From NCBI GenBank assembly GCA_002205965.3, contig NADL03000046.1:124001-188000 (forward strand): DNA of 64,000 nucleotides. Reading direction: 5' to 3'. The position numbers were made by a program, and so were the translations under genes. The notes under the pieces were generated by a model that saw nothing but the letters and a program-made list of their open reading frames with translations, did not search any database and was not told the DNA's origin. This document shows positions 10,902 through 23,290 of this stretch, in pieces. The stretch is from Kappaphycus alvarezii. Its lineage: Eukaryota; Rhodophyta; Florideophyceae; Gigartinales; Solieriaceae. Each line of letters begins with the position of its first letter. Positions within the stretch are counted from its first letter, which is position 1.

Positions 10902-12240
10902 TTGGGCTTGTGGCAATGCGGAAAGAAGATACACAGGGGATCGGGGTATAGAAGTGGTATGAGGTGCCTTTCGACCGCTATGGGCCACCTTCTGTCCGGG
11001 CCCCGGAGGGAGGAAGCAGGATGTACACCAAAGAAGGCCGTAGCGGGACTGGACTGGAAGGCTCAGCTTCGAAAGCAGAGCAGGATGTCATCCTCCTTGT
11101 GCTGGAAAAGGTAGGACTGGCCTCTCAGTCCGAGTCACGGCAATGGAGACGGGCCCGCGCGTTTTGCTGCACCCTCTTTACTGTTACCATTTACCACGAC
11201 CGCCACCTAGAAGAGGTCCCGCCGACAGAAATCTCGCTCTTATCCTCCCACCATCAACAGTTGTCTTGGTCGTTTACAGCTACGACCCTTTTCGAGCGTT
11301 GCTCTTCGCGCCGGACTCCGGTGAATGGCTCTAGTCTGCAACCAAAACTGAACTCATGCTTTCGAAGTCTGACAGGTTGTCATTGCCTACGGCAGGACCC
11401 GACCAAGCAAGGCTACTCTCTTTGCGGACGTACTCCTCCTCGTCTGTTTTCTGTTCGCTTCATCATCCCCACCGCGGTACGTACATGTCCTCCTCTGCGC
11501 AGAATTTCGCTCTGGCGCTCTGTTTCGGCATCCCGGTATTCCTTGGATCTAATCTCTGTGCGGTTTATTCCCGGCGCTCGGCCGACGTAGCACCCGTCTT
11601 GGATCAAAGCTGCCAACACGCTTTGAACTTCAAATATGAAGACTGTATGACTCGTCGACATCACGTCCTCCGAAAAGTTCTCACCTGCTTCTGTAAGGAA
11701 GCTGGGATCGTCGCCTCGTCGATCATCCGCTCCTATACCAGGTTCCCAATTGGTTTGCGCACTCGGAGTCCCCGCATGAAGAATGTACATCTACATTCCC
11801 GCTACCTCTGGGCTTCACAGTACCGATATCTCCGTCCACGTTACTGTTTCCCACATCTACGCTCGCCGCCACATCTCGCTAAATATTGTTACCGCATGCG
11901 CTGCCGTGACACTCGCAGAGCGCGAGAAAAATCTTCACTACGGCAATTACAGCGACCAAAAAGATATCCTTCTCTCCCCTGTCAGGATTTATATCTATGG
12001 CGCCTTGGGCGACAGCGGCCAAGGTTTCTTCCGCCGCCTTGCTTCCTTCGCTGCTTCCCGTCGAGGTTCTTCCCCTCAACCGGAGCTTCCCGAGTTCGTT
12101 AGCCGTTTTGCGTTTAGTCTCCAAGTGATGCAGGCGCTACAGGCTTCCACCTGGCGCATGCATTTGTAGTTAATTCTGAATACTATCCGCACGCTTTTGT
12201 GCCATACTGTACAACTCGTAAAGATCTAGAAACTATTTTA
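10902..12240 (+). pseudogene. tail of a second LINE-like family with R2-type endonuclease
   Basis: A plus-strand stretch in several frames with the same motif order as the LINE tails at 2-4 kb but different sequence. Motifs: ALCFGIPVFLGSNLCAVYSRRSADVAP (about 11510-11590), a knuckle-like HALNFKYEDC (about 11620-11645), RRHHVLRKVLTCF (about 11655-11690, the counterpart of RHNALRNAL), then TDISVHVTVSHIY (about 11830-11865, counterpart of the DITVVSP block), and a C-terminal GALGDSGQGFFRRLASFAASRRG (about 12000-12065), ending near 12246. It is broken by frame changes (one near 11800) and the first knuckle cysteine pair has lost its second C (CAVY). No RT is visible upstream. Assignment rests on motif order. 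Confidence 0.5.
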
Positions 12241-15200
12241 GTGTAGATTGGGTGTTTCGCGGAGATGAAGCAAGGGCAATGGGGTCAAGATTTCCGATGG
12301 CGGCGGGATCGCGATGTCCGGGGATGCCGCCACGAAAGCATGACAGAGCAGACAGGCTTGTTCAAGTTGGGTACGCCAGTCTGCAGGGCACGGGAAATGA
12401 AAGAGGTCTGCAGTCCGGGGGAGAAATAAAGGGTGGTGAGATGTCGAGCACAGGCGGCGTCAATGATGCCAGCTGCGGCATTTTGATGGTGAAGGCGGCT
12501 GATTTCGGCGAAATCATGTCCGCCGAGTTGTTTACTATAGTAATATTACGATAATAGTTTCCTATCCTACCCAAAACTCTCATTGGCAAAAAAAATACAT
12601 ACGTGTATTATCTAAAACACAGGCTGATATTTTTTTGATGTTATATTTATGTCTTCTGAGTCACCGACTGAGCCGCGTACGATGCCGATCACGGGAGCGC
12701 TAAAATACACTCCTGCGCCTCTCAGCGGTGTCATCAGAAATGCTGACCAGCCTGTTCCTCAGCCTGCATAAATTCTGACGGTCAGGCTCTCGCGACGGAT
12801 ACCACGTCAACTGTATAGTAAGTTTGTTAAAAGAAGACACAGAACTTAAAGGAAGGATCATGAAGTGATTTGCGCAACCACACTTTTGAGAAAGCAACGG
12901 CCACTGGCCACAAAGTCGACCGAAATAATTTTCAACAATTATGCAGCCCCCACTAACTTTGCAGTTATACTGTTCGTCATTCAAAGATAGTACCCATGGT
13001 TGCGGCTTCTTTTTAGAATTTAAGGCACGAAGTGTTTCAAAGGTCTCTTAGTAGCCCTTGTCGACTAGAATGCTCCAGGAATTTGGGTGGTAATTTCCGG
13101 ATTGTAACCCCAAATCAGCCCAGCTTCTCTCTCTCTGCGATTTATTCAGCTCTTCTTTATGCCAGGCGCGTCTTCTTTGAAAAAATTCAAATTATGGTAC
13201 CGAACGTGTATAGTTGTCGCTAGATCCAATACAAAGCCCCTTCGGTAAGACTGAAATTTCAACTTTTATAAAATTTGTGTTTACCGAAATAATACTGCTT
13301 TCATTCCTCAGCACTACCGCCGGACCGAAAGATTGCTGAAAGGTTACGTACGAGTCTCTGGGAAATATTTGAACATCTGTAGCTCTTTTTTAAGCATGTT
13401 CATAATATGAATCTTCCCTACTCTTGTACCAAATGATTTGTATGCAAAATTTGAAATTGAAATCGAAAAGCTTTGTAATTAATCTCTCAAACGGAGGAGA
13501 TTTCATATTGAAGACCTTGGCCAAAATATGCCGTTGACCGCCATGTTTTAGAACAGTTAGTAACATAAAAAAAGCGTTTCCCAGTAAAACTATAATTGAG
13601 CCCAATTCCAACGTTACGAGAAGGGAGGCCGTAGAGTTTTCATGGACAACGAATGTGTGGCGTGCTTATATGATTGATTCCTGTAATGTAAAATATACGA
13701 ACGCCTCGATGCTGTATCCAATGCTATAAAATGTCCAGATGTTGTTCTTGATGGGGTCAAACGCTGCGGTGGCGATTTTTTATTTATTTTAAGTACAGGG
13801 TAGTACGGAACTCTGTACAGTATGCACTGTACTGGTTATATTTGCATTTTAGACTACAGTACTGAAATATATTAATGTTTTAGGAAAGCCCGGCAATTAT
13901 TGGGCACACGGATCTCGCCGCTTGCCTATATAGGCTAAGTTTCGGATACACGCGAGTAAAGGGCGCGGGGCATAACAACGAAGACCGACACCATAAGTTA
14001 TTTCAACCTCCTTACCTCGCTCAACGCCGCAAGAACGGCGAAACACAAAAGATGAAAGTACTTCATCGCATCTTTCTCCAGAAAGAGGGTGGTCCCCGTC
14101 CTCATTTCTACCCCCGGAGGATTGCACCCCGGCGTTCACGCGTTGCTAACCGAAGTCGCACGTAACATTGCTACGAGGGCAAGAGAGACCTGCGCAAAGC
14201 TTAAACAAGTCTTAACACAGCTTCATGCGGCAGCGGCAGCGAGTTGCAATGCGGCATGCCTGTTGGCTGGCTTTCAGACAGTTTTCTAATGTTTTGACGG
14301 CTTCCCGCCAATCCTTTACGTTGTAAGAATTTACCCATATCATTACATACCTAGGGGAACAGCTGACCTCATTTTTTATATATTAAAAACACCCCAAATT
14401 TCCCCCAATATTTCTCGCTGGCATGTGTAACGGGTAAGAGTAGTTCCAGTTGTGTGATTTACTGCATGGAGGGGACCGACTTGTCAAACTTTCTGCTGTA
14501 CTTAAGGAGATGTAGGCTTTGCGTTTGTTTTGAGCGTTTGATGATTGGTTGGTGATGGTCTGCGTGGCGTCATCAGATGAGAAGTTACGCAGCTTATCAA
14601 CCATATACTGTAGTAATTATGCAGCTACTGCAGGTCTAGAAAAATTCGGCCACAGGGCACTTATAGGTCCCTCTAACCGGCATCAAGACTTAATGTGAGT
14701 GAATTGTTTGTTTCTATCCTTTCTTTTCCTTTTTTTTGGCCAAGAGAAACCACATATTTACCATCCTCCTCTTTTACATTCCTGGAGAACAGCACAGTAC
14801 TTATATAGTACAGTACAATGCTTTGCTGCGGCTTTCACTACAGCTTCCAGAGGACACCTCCCTCGGGAGATCACCGGGAGATACTAGTGGTTCTGGTGAG
14901 TTGTACACTTAGGCACAGTAAAATAACCCACCTTACAAGCCCTAGCAACAAAAGTACGCTCCAGGAGCACGTCATCCAAACAAATCCCGCTCGTCCAACT
15001 GGACCCTCTACCACCGATCCACTTCTTTACCTGACTGGTCCTTAACCCTACCTCTGCTCTCATGCCCGAACTAGCGCACCTCCATATCACTTTCTGAATG
15101 CACCCGAACACCTACTCGTCTTTCTCGCGCGCGATCCTCTCTCACAAGCTTCCTTTGGCGGAGACTTGGCCATTATGAGACCAAAATCTGGAGCTCGCAC

Positions 15201-15374
15201 GTAGGTGCAGCTGAACTGCCGATGTACTCGTTTGAGGGATCAGAACGGCCTTAGAGCCGTCATAGATTTCTCCTCATCTCTAACTTTTCATCCCGCATTG
15301 GACATAGCCCACATGAAGCATAAAGCGAGCATCATCGTGGGACGAAGACCTCCACGAAAAGTGATTGGGAAAAA
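12241..15374. other. long stretch without a recognised gene
   Basis: Short ORFs on both strands; none carries a motif I recognise. Mixed composition: GC-richer at 12250-12500, 13900-14280 and 14880-15340, AT-rich between. GTACAGTATGCACTGTAC near 13817-13834 and AGTACAGTACAATGC near 14807-14821 are further cases of the recurrent word. The stretch ends where an LTR begins at 15375. Confidence 0.5.
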
Positions 15375-16490
15375 TGTAGTGCAATTGGCACTCACAATGT
15401 TCTGCCATCGGCAGAGGTGATTTTGGTGATCTTTTTTTGATTTGATTCACTGCTAACCAGCAGGCACTGTACAATACAATAAGGGAAAATTTCGCTTGTC
15501 CCCCACTATTACTCTTGGTACCGTATACCCACCCGAGAGGGTTTGAGGGCTTGCAATCTGGACCTCTCAGCCCGCAAATTGGACCTGATATTTCGTAGTT
15601 GAAAGCCACCTATTGGGTGAAGTTTCGACTTTACTTATCTCCGACTTATATCCCCATTACTTGACTGACCTTAGCTCTACTTACCTAGCCGTCATAGATA
15701 ACCCGATACTAGCCAACTGGTATTTATACATTGATTTTCATCTACATGTCTTGATACTGTATTCAACGCCCATCTCAACTCGACTGACTAAACCCAACCT
15801 TCACTTCATCTCGCAAAGATCTCACTGCGAAGTTCTTGTCGATGGCCACTACGAGTGGATTACCCCGCCGCGCCCCCAGCGCACGAGGGACGAACTGGGA
15901 AAGGTGTAAAAGGATGGCTTTACTACTCGAAAAAGGTTTGCGAAGTCCACCGTCCCCTGCTGCGCTCAAATCCTCCGTCATTTTGACGGACTGCGAAGGG
16001 TTGCGGTCTTCACAGACTTGAGGGCTTATCTTCAAGCTCGCTCGTCCGGATCTCTCGATGTTGTCGTCACCGTCTCTATTTGTAAGCCTATGTGCTTACA
16101 GCAGGAGTTTTTTAAGCCTCCTGAATCCCCGGTTCAGATGGTGGAGTTTTCTACCCGTCCTTTTGTCGCTTGAGTGGGCAATTGGTTCAGGCATTGCCCA
16201 GAGTCGTCCGTCTAGCAGAACCCGAGGTACCATGTAGTGTGCTTTTGTCTTCAAACAATAAAGCGTCATTCTTCCCTTCTATTATACCTACCTGGCCACC
16301 GGGGCTCCAGATTAAACAGCTACCCAGTTGTTGGCTCTGAACTTGACTCCCAACTTCCGCCTTTGCAGAAACCTTGCCAACGGCAACTTTGGCTAGAGCC
16401 ACGTATATCAGCACGGGTCCCCCTTTCTATTTCCATTCTCTCTATCTACTACTATAATACCGCTTTGTTGTTTGTTTGTGATTTACTCAT
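15375..16490 (+). repeat. gypsy-type LTR, copy 1, with foreign insert
   Basis: Copy 1 of an LTR family found also at 39488-40046 and, reversed, at 46601-47170. It begins TGTAGTGCAATTGGCACTC and ends TTTACTCAT just before TTGGCGCCCCGGACTCCGG, the primer-binding site. Other shared landmarks are AATTTTCGCTTGTC (about 15490), TATTTATAC (a TATA-like box, 15723-15731) and CCTTTGCAGAAACCTTGCC (about 16363-16385). Without the insert at 15732-16279 the LTR would be about 565 bp. Confidence 0.75.
15732..16279. other. about 550 bp of foreign DNA inside LTR copy 1
   Basis: This segment is missing from LTR copies 2 and 3, which run straight from TATTTATAC into the CCTGG segment. TATAC (possibly TTATAC) stands at both edges and could be a target duplication. 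On the plus strand it contains open coding-like pieces (around 15826-15909 and 16010-16170, for example CKPMCLQQEFFKPPESPVQM) and an AATAAA at 16257. I do not recognise the family. Confidence 0.55.
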
Positions 16491-17270
16491 ACTTGGCGCC
16501 CCGGACTCCGGCTTCTATATACAAATAGGAGATTCACGGTTTTCGTTGGTGACAATATCCTTATCTCCAAAGAAGATATTCAGCACTGCTGGCATACTAC
16601 CACGTCTTATTTGTCCATTATTACACCCCTAGTGTCTACGGTTCTTTGGAATAGATCCTTATCAAGGTTCTAGCATTCCGCGGACCACGGTCCGGCCTTA
16701 CGATCCGGGGGACAAGTATACCGTCCAGGCGTCCAACGAATTACCCCCGCTATTCTAGTCCCACTTCTCTTCGCCGTCGGCGAGCTGTGATACTGCATCA
16801 CAGGGTGCTTAAAGAGAAAGAGGGACAGCGGACACCCCGTGGGTCTTGGTGTATGTGTGTGTGGATGTTTCCTCATTGCCTGGCGGAGTTCAGTTCCTAG
16901 GCGAGAAGAACTTCGCACCGCGAATTGCCGCAAAAAGAAGGGAGCTCGTGTGCCAGTCACAGGAGCCTGCGTTGTTACCCGTCCGGAAGAAATGTACCTC
17001 CGTGGACTCGCCGACATCGAGGAGGTTGTAGATCCCACAATCTTCTCCGCTCTTCCCTTCTCCATCGTACTGCGTAAACGTAGCAAATGGAGAAACAAAA
17101 ATGGGAGTTCCGAAAATAAAGAAGATGCAGTTCTAATGTATCTTCCATTTGTAGACTTTCGATAATGGGGAGTATAAAATTTCGTAGGAGCCAAGATGCT
17201 GTGAAAGAGAAGTTCTGTATATTCTAACTGTAGATTTCGACCGATACGATATTTTCGATCCAGTCGCATC
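16491..17270 (+). repeat. primer site and leader behind LTR copy 1
   Basis: It begins with a primer-binding site like TGGCGCCCCGGACTCCGG (about 16493-16511). The following 430 bp are shared with copies 2 and 3: TATATACAAATAGGA, CTAGCATTCCGCGGACCACG and GAGAAAGAGGGACAG occur in copy 2 at the same spacing. Beyond about 16950 the match fades and no gag or pol is recognisable before AT-rich DNA begins near 17270. Confidence 0.6.
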
Positions 17271-19760
17271 TCATAAAAAGACTCGAATCCTCTTTACAAT
17301 ATGTGCTGCTCATGACCTTATCTCCGAGATAGGGGATTTTAAACCACAAAAATGAATAAAGACATTGATCTGCATGCATAAATTGAGCGAACAGCAAAGT
17401 AAAGTTAGAAGTAACAGATACAAGGATATATATGTATGCACGTTAATAAAGTATATGTAAGGGTTAAAATAGCCGAGTAAATATTTTAATTCCTCCTCCA
17501 AACATTTGGCTTGAGGGGGGAGGGTTTCAAGAGCCTATTAAAGATTCTTAGGCCTGCTTTTAAGAATAACATAAAATGTTAGACATTTTTTGGTAACTGT
17601 TGACAACATAAAATTAAAAACCAAAGCAATAGGCTAACAATTCTTTCTCAAAATATACGAGCCCCTTCATTCATTTTTTGATACGAGATTTCCCAAAATT
17701 CTCATACAATTAACATGATTCAGAGAAGATATGAGAAAATATCTAAGCTTAGGATGGAATAGAAAAATATAATTCTGTTTGCATTATAATACTTTCTGAT
17801 GCGTATTTGTTACCAGCAGTACAAGATGAGATTATTTAGTGCTGTAATTATTACGTCTATATATCCAGCGACTATTGATGAGTTTCAATAAATTTCAATA
17901 TCTACAAGACAAGATATTTATTTCGCTTAGAACTCTCAAATCAGTAGTTTTAACGCACATATAGATAGAGATGCGAACCCTTTGCGAGTTGTATGAAGGT
18001 TACTACCTGCAGGAAGAGCTTCAAGTACTGCATATCACTCAAAAAGAAAGGAGACAAGGAATTATTGGTATTGAAGTTTACATGGAAGCTGATAAAAATG
18101 GTGAGAATAAAACTATTCTTAAACAAACAATAGGGTTCAGAAGGTTTCAAACGAGCCGCTTATTTATCATAAAAGCGAGTGAAAAAGCATTACTGTCTTT
18201 CCCAAAGGATAGAAATATTTCAATATAGTCTTCAGCAAAAGAAAAATATGGATACGTAGTCTTTTTCAAGAATTTGAAAAAGGAAACTATTCAGTAATGA
18301 AACGATATTGATGCATTTAATATTATCTCCGAAAATTTTAATTTCCATTGGAAAATGTAGTGATAATTTGGAAAGGATAAAGAACATTGATGTAGTGTTC
18401 TCTCATGCTCGAAATTTTCATAAAAAAGCATCGAGAAAACGTCTAAATATCGACACACAAAATAAACGATTTGAAAAGCTTGTTAGGTTTTTTTCTTCTG
18501 GAACGCAAAGTAATCCTCCGGGGATAAGTTAGAAGAATGAAACCTGTACAAAAGCATGAGAGGACCAGTGCAGCGTAAAATGCGAAAATAAAATCATCTC
18601 CTCGGAGACATACCAACGGTATCATCCCTTTCGTAGACCTTTTCCTACGTAAACACCATCGAAGCTCTGGTGAATTTGCTTGATCATACAAAAAAGTAAC
18701 TAAGAGACAGAAAAAAGCGCTTAGATTCAACCAAAATGCAGCGATATGAAGCTTAAACACTCTTAGTACAAATGTTAATCTGAAATGGGAAGGTTTGGAA
18801 TTTAGTGCATCAAAGCTTACTACCTGAAAGTTTGTTCATAGAATTGCGTAACACAAGTCTGTGCAGTTATAAATACTAAAGGAGTTACGTGTAAGTTAAA
18901 AATTGCAAAACTGGTAGTGCGAATCATCAAATACGCCAAAAAAAATTGATTTATAGTTTGGGAAACTCAAACAGTACCTGTGGTTCTTTGATGCGACTTA
19001 TATGATATATTATCGGAAAATGTCTACCACTGTACAAGTAAGTTAGTCACAGATAATGCGACGTGGAAATCGAAAAGTCATTGACCATTGGAATTGGTCA
19101 AAATATGATAGAAAAGTCACAGAAATTATGTGCCCCCACATGGTTGGAACATAATAATAAAAGATTAGGGCTGTGCAGCGTGTGCCAATATCCCTGAGGG
19201 GTGTAGTTTTTATTTGAGTGAATAAAAAAGTATCTTGAGTATCTTGACTAAAGATTTTTGCCCGAAATTTCATCTTTGTTGCAATCGGTGTGCAAAATTT
19301 AGGTAATTTAGAGCATCCGTATATTGGCTGAAAAATTCCCTTAAAAAAATCCTTCTTCCCGGTGGAAATTATGGGGACTATTCGATTTTCATTCCTGGTT
19401 AAATTCAATTTAGGGATATTAAAAGGATGGAAACGCAGGAAAAAATCAATACAAGTGCAAATATCACAAGAGAACGCCAAAGACACCGGACGTTTCACAG
19501 AAATGATAAATCCTATCATAAGGACAGGTAAATCTTTATATAGTCCAGATATATACTGATTTATGTGACTCATCCCAATAAATTACCACTGAGCCATACA
19601 TTTTTCCGATTTCATGTTAAATAGAGCAAAAAACAATCAATCGATGATTTTTACTTAATGAATGTATCATTTAAATGTGGAGACCGATTACAACGTATGC
19701 AGAAAACATTAATCGAAACGCGGGAGAGAATTCTTGAAAAGATCATTACTGTGGAAAAAA
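17271..19760. other. AT-rich decayed sequence
   Basis: Strongly AT-rich with many stops in all frames. A minus-strand ORF of 176 codons (19043-19573) and a plus ORF of 85 codons (17971-18228) show no motif I know. Because a gypsy RT relic follows at 19.8 kb on the plus strand, part of this may be its gag/protease region, but I cannot show that. Confidence 0.45.
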
Positions 19761-19769
19761 AATTGCTCT

Positions 19770-20760
19770 AATACCCGTTACTAACCCTTTATTTTGGTAA
19801 CTTTTTCGATATTTGCACAGAAAACGTGAATGGGTACAGTCTGAGATTGATAGAATGCTGAACCTTGGAGAAATTGAGCTTTCGTCCTATTTTTGGTCCT
19901 GAAATTTTGTCTGTTCCACCTGGATTGAGGTAGAACTCAATCTTATTATAGATTTACGTATAATTGACGCTTTAAATATACTGGATTCATATAAATTACC
20001 ATAAGTTACTGACTTAATCTACATTCCTGAAGATTAAAAAAGATTCACTACGTCGGACTGAAATTAATGTAATTGTTGGCTCCTCTACATAATGAATTTC
20101 GGAACCAGACCGCCTACAAATGAAATGAAGTGTTTTGTCGTCCCCATCGTTCTTGCCGCTCTGGCACACTACTGCTCCACTCATATTGTAATGGGCTATA
20201 CATATATATCTTCCTGGGTCCAAGTGCAAGACCTGTCTAGTCCATATAGACTGAAACATTATCTATTAGAAAAATATCAAGGACCACAAAAAGCATTTCG
20301 AGCAGACCTTAGCCTGCAAGCACTAAGAGGGAATGAAACTGAAGCCAAAAGAAGGGCACATTTTGCACTGATAGGGTCCATATAATTCGGCATTTTAGTC
20401 GCGCAGATTATTTATTGTTGTGTAAAGTCGTCTATTTTGCTATGAAAAGGCCATAAATCCTCAAGGCCATGCGATAATCAAATACTTTTACAGTTTAATC
20501 TCCTGTTTGTTCCACATATCTCGCGCAGTGATGCAGAAATCGACAGATTCTCTGGAATTAAATTCCAATCAAAATTTCACCTCTGACCACGACTGATGGT
20601 AAATATTTAAATCAGCTATTCAAGAAAGTCAACGAACTACCGGTACTGGAATTCACAAAAATCTTGATTCGTTTCTCTCTGTACACTGACACAGTTTACT
20701 ATCAAGTCGGATCTAAAATAATTCAAACTTATATTTTAATCAGAAAATACATAAGCTGGT
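19770..20760 (+). mobile_element. old gypsy-type RT/RNase H relic
   Basis: Two short landmarks in order on the plus strand. First, KREWVQSEIDRMLNLGEIE (about 19820-19876), the lead-in to a Ty3/gypsy reverse transcriptase, followed by an IDLRIIDALNILDSYKLP stretch (about 19945-20003). Then VLEFTKILIRFSLYTDTVYY (about 20642-20700), the start of a gypsy RNase H (normally a F-x-L-x-T-D-A-S motif). Spacing fits an RT between. The relic is very degraded, with many breaks, AT-rich, and much older than the other gypsy fossils in the window. Confidence 0.5.
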
Positions 20761-20769
20761 GCTTCATTT

Positions 20770-21235
20770 AATCGGCCATTAATCGACTTATACGTTCTAA
20801 AAAAGTTCAAGATAATTTTATCATATTTGCTGCAATTTTGAACGATATTAACATTTTTGTGAGTTGAAGATACATTTCAGAACAACTTAAATTCATGTTC
20901 TCCGCTGTATTCGATGGTAAGATTCTGGAACACTTAAGTGTTTCATCTGTTGGGAGATTTGAAAAAAACTTTGCGAAGATAGGCTTCAGAACTTCAGAAC
21001 ACCATTGAATTGCTCTAAAATTAGGGTAAGACTAATTCAAATGAATTTTATACCTATATTCCTTGTAACGCGTTTTTCTACTGTTAGAGAGGAAGATAAA
21101 GTTCTGGAATGACACGCATTCAATATATATAGCTGGTTGCTTGGAGATAAGTTTTGCTTATAGACATGAAATACCTAATTTTATTTCTAGAGGTTTTTTT
21201 CATACAAGGCATCTTGGAATTCTTTTTAATAGCTT
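20770..21235. other. AT-rich spacer
   Basis: No motif seen. Composition changes abruptly from AT-rich to GC-rich at about 21235, where the DIRS-type element starts. Confidence 0.5.
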
Positions 21236-22299
21236 AGTATGTAGGGTGTCGGTGACCATGCCGGTGCCTTGCGGGCAGCGTGGCGGCATTGAAGCCGGAT
21301 AGGCGGGATTTTGGGCAAACCATCGCGGAGCTTAACGCTTCGAAATTAGTTGGAGAGGGGATTGTTTTTGAGCGGAGTGCACATATGCCGGTGACGCATA
21401 TTGCATATTTCAAACCACCCGCAGACGCATTTTTCTCGGAGTTGAGGAACAAGGATCGACGGTCCGCCAAGGAATGGAAATACGTTAATGCGGCAGGTGT
21501 GTGAGCGGAAGTGGGTTTGATGGAGTTGGAGGTGGCGAGGACGGAGAAGGATGTGGAGGATATAGGGAGAAAGTTGAAGATGGCCGAGACTGCAATGAAA
21601 GCTCTGGTAGAGGGTTTACCGATGAAGGCGCACTATTTCCAGGACATCACGTAGCAAGATGTGGAGGCTGCGAGGCAGATGGCGTTTTAGTCGAGCAGGG
21701 CCATGATGCCGTCTTTTCGGAGTTGTATAGGACGGCGAGGGCGGCGCTTACGGACAGGCTGGAGGTGGAGGCGGCCAAGCAATTGGCGAAGGCAAGGCTC
21801 GAGAAGGCGAGAGCCAAAGAGGAAAGGGCGGCCCAGCGTTGGCCGCCGACGATGAGTGATGTCCAAGAAGACTGGTTGGGGGTCACGTCGTGACGACGAA
21901 GGAAGGGAAGTCGTTGTGGCGTGGGACGGCATCCATAGCAGACGTTTGGGGTCGGTTTTGGGGGCGTCAAGGTATGTGCGGGCGTAAGATATGGTGTAAG
22001 GGACATGCCGACGGTGTCGTTCATGGATGGGTTGTTGATCGGGGAGATTCTTCCGAGGAAGATCGCTGTTTGCGAGGGAGGAATTGGAAAAAAGGGTAAA
22101 AGTGGGGATCTTTGAGGAGGTCGGGAAGTCGGAGGTGGAGAGGGTGGTGGAGAGAGAAAGATGGTCTCGTCGTCGTTCGTCGCGTGGCAAGCGGTTGGAG
22201 AGGAAAGGGAGGTTCTTCATCAACTTCAGTCGGCAGAGAAAGCATTGAAGGAGGGGATGGTCAAGATAAAGACGTTGCAGGGGTTCTCGTTGGAAGTGG

Positions 22300-23290
22300 A
22301 GAAGGGGGATATGTTGATGTCATGGATTTCAAGAGCAGTTACTGACACTTCTTTCTGCACCCAGAAATCCGGGACCACTTTGTATTCCGGTACGCGGGGA
22401 TACTATCGTTGTATCGCCTTGCCGTTGGGTGAGGAAGGTCGGGGTATTGGTTTTGCAAAATCCTGAGGCCATTGGTGAGGTATATGAGGGAGATACTGGG
22501 ATATCGCGTGATCCCCTGCATCGACGACTTCTTGATCGCGCCGAGTCGCCCGGGGACGATAGCGAGGAAGAAAGAAAGCTCAGAGGCCCGAGAGAGATTG
22601 TAATGATTCTTCGAGAGGTTGGGCATGGTGGGACATCCGGACAAGGGGAATTGGGAGGGGGCGAGGAGGTTAGAGCATTTCGGGGTGTTGCTGGACACGG
22701 AAGAGATGAGAGTGTTTGTTACCGACCGAAAGATACGTCAGGTGAAGAAGCTGGTGAGGAAGATGGGGGCTTGGGGCACAGGAACTGGCGCCGTACCGCT
22801 AAACTTGCTCCTCCGTTTCTGTGGAATACGTGTATCTCTAACTCTGACGATTACGATGGCGCGGTTCTTCACACGCTCGATCTATTTCGATATGTCCATT
22901 TCAGAGCGGCGATTGGAGATGGAGCAGAGCAGGAGGAGCAAGGCAAAGTCCGCAGCGAGACCAAGCGCGGAGCGCGCGGTCGAGTGGAAGGTTTCTGGGA
23001 AGCGGCAGAACGAGCGCACTCGACCTCTTTGAGGGAATTGAGGGCAGTGCGTATGTTAATGCAAGGTCACTTCGCAGCCTACGTCTCCCGGCCGGAGGTT
23101 CGGCTAATATTGCTGCGCGAGGACAACCAAGCGGTGGTTCCCATTTTGAACGCGATGGTGTCGGGTTTGCGGCCGATGATGGCACAGCTGCGGAGGTTAC
23201 ACGCGCTTTCGAAAGCGTGGGGAGTACGTATCGAGGCGAGGTGGATACCTTTGCGGGAGTACAGGGTGGATGATGTGGTGTTCCGGTCCC
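22300..23290 (+). pseudogene. DIRS reverse transcriptase and RNase H
   Basis: Landmarks in order: a DFKSSY palm motif (about 22324-22341), ILRPLVRYMREILGYRVIP with CIDDFLIAPS (about 22460-22545; a DIRS-type variant of the catalytic xxDD box), EHFGVLLDTEEMRVFVTDRK (about 22674-22733), and LLLRFCGIRVSLTLTITMAR (about 22803-22863), the hallmark segment of DIRS/PAT-type RTs. RNase H follows with ELRAVRMLM (about 23037), REDNQAVVPILNAMVSGLRP (about 23118-23177) and RIEARWIPL (about 23229-23255). Split among frames. Confidence 0.72.

Noticed and set aside
19043-19573. 176-codon minus-strand ORF in AT-rich DNA
   Set aside because: No motif, sequence rich in Phe/Ile/Thr as expected from AT-rich reversed strand; the gypsy relic nearby reads on the plus strand.
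20092-20385. 97-codon ORF with a hydrophobic start that looks like a signal peptide
   Set aside because: It overlaps the RT region of the old gypsy relic, has no second support, and AT-rich decayed DNA easily gives such a frame.
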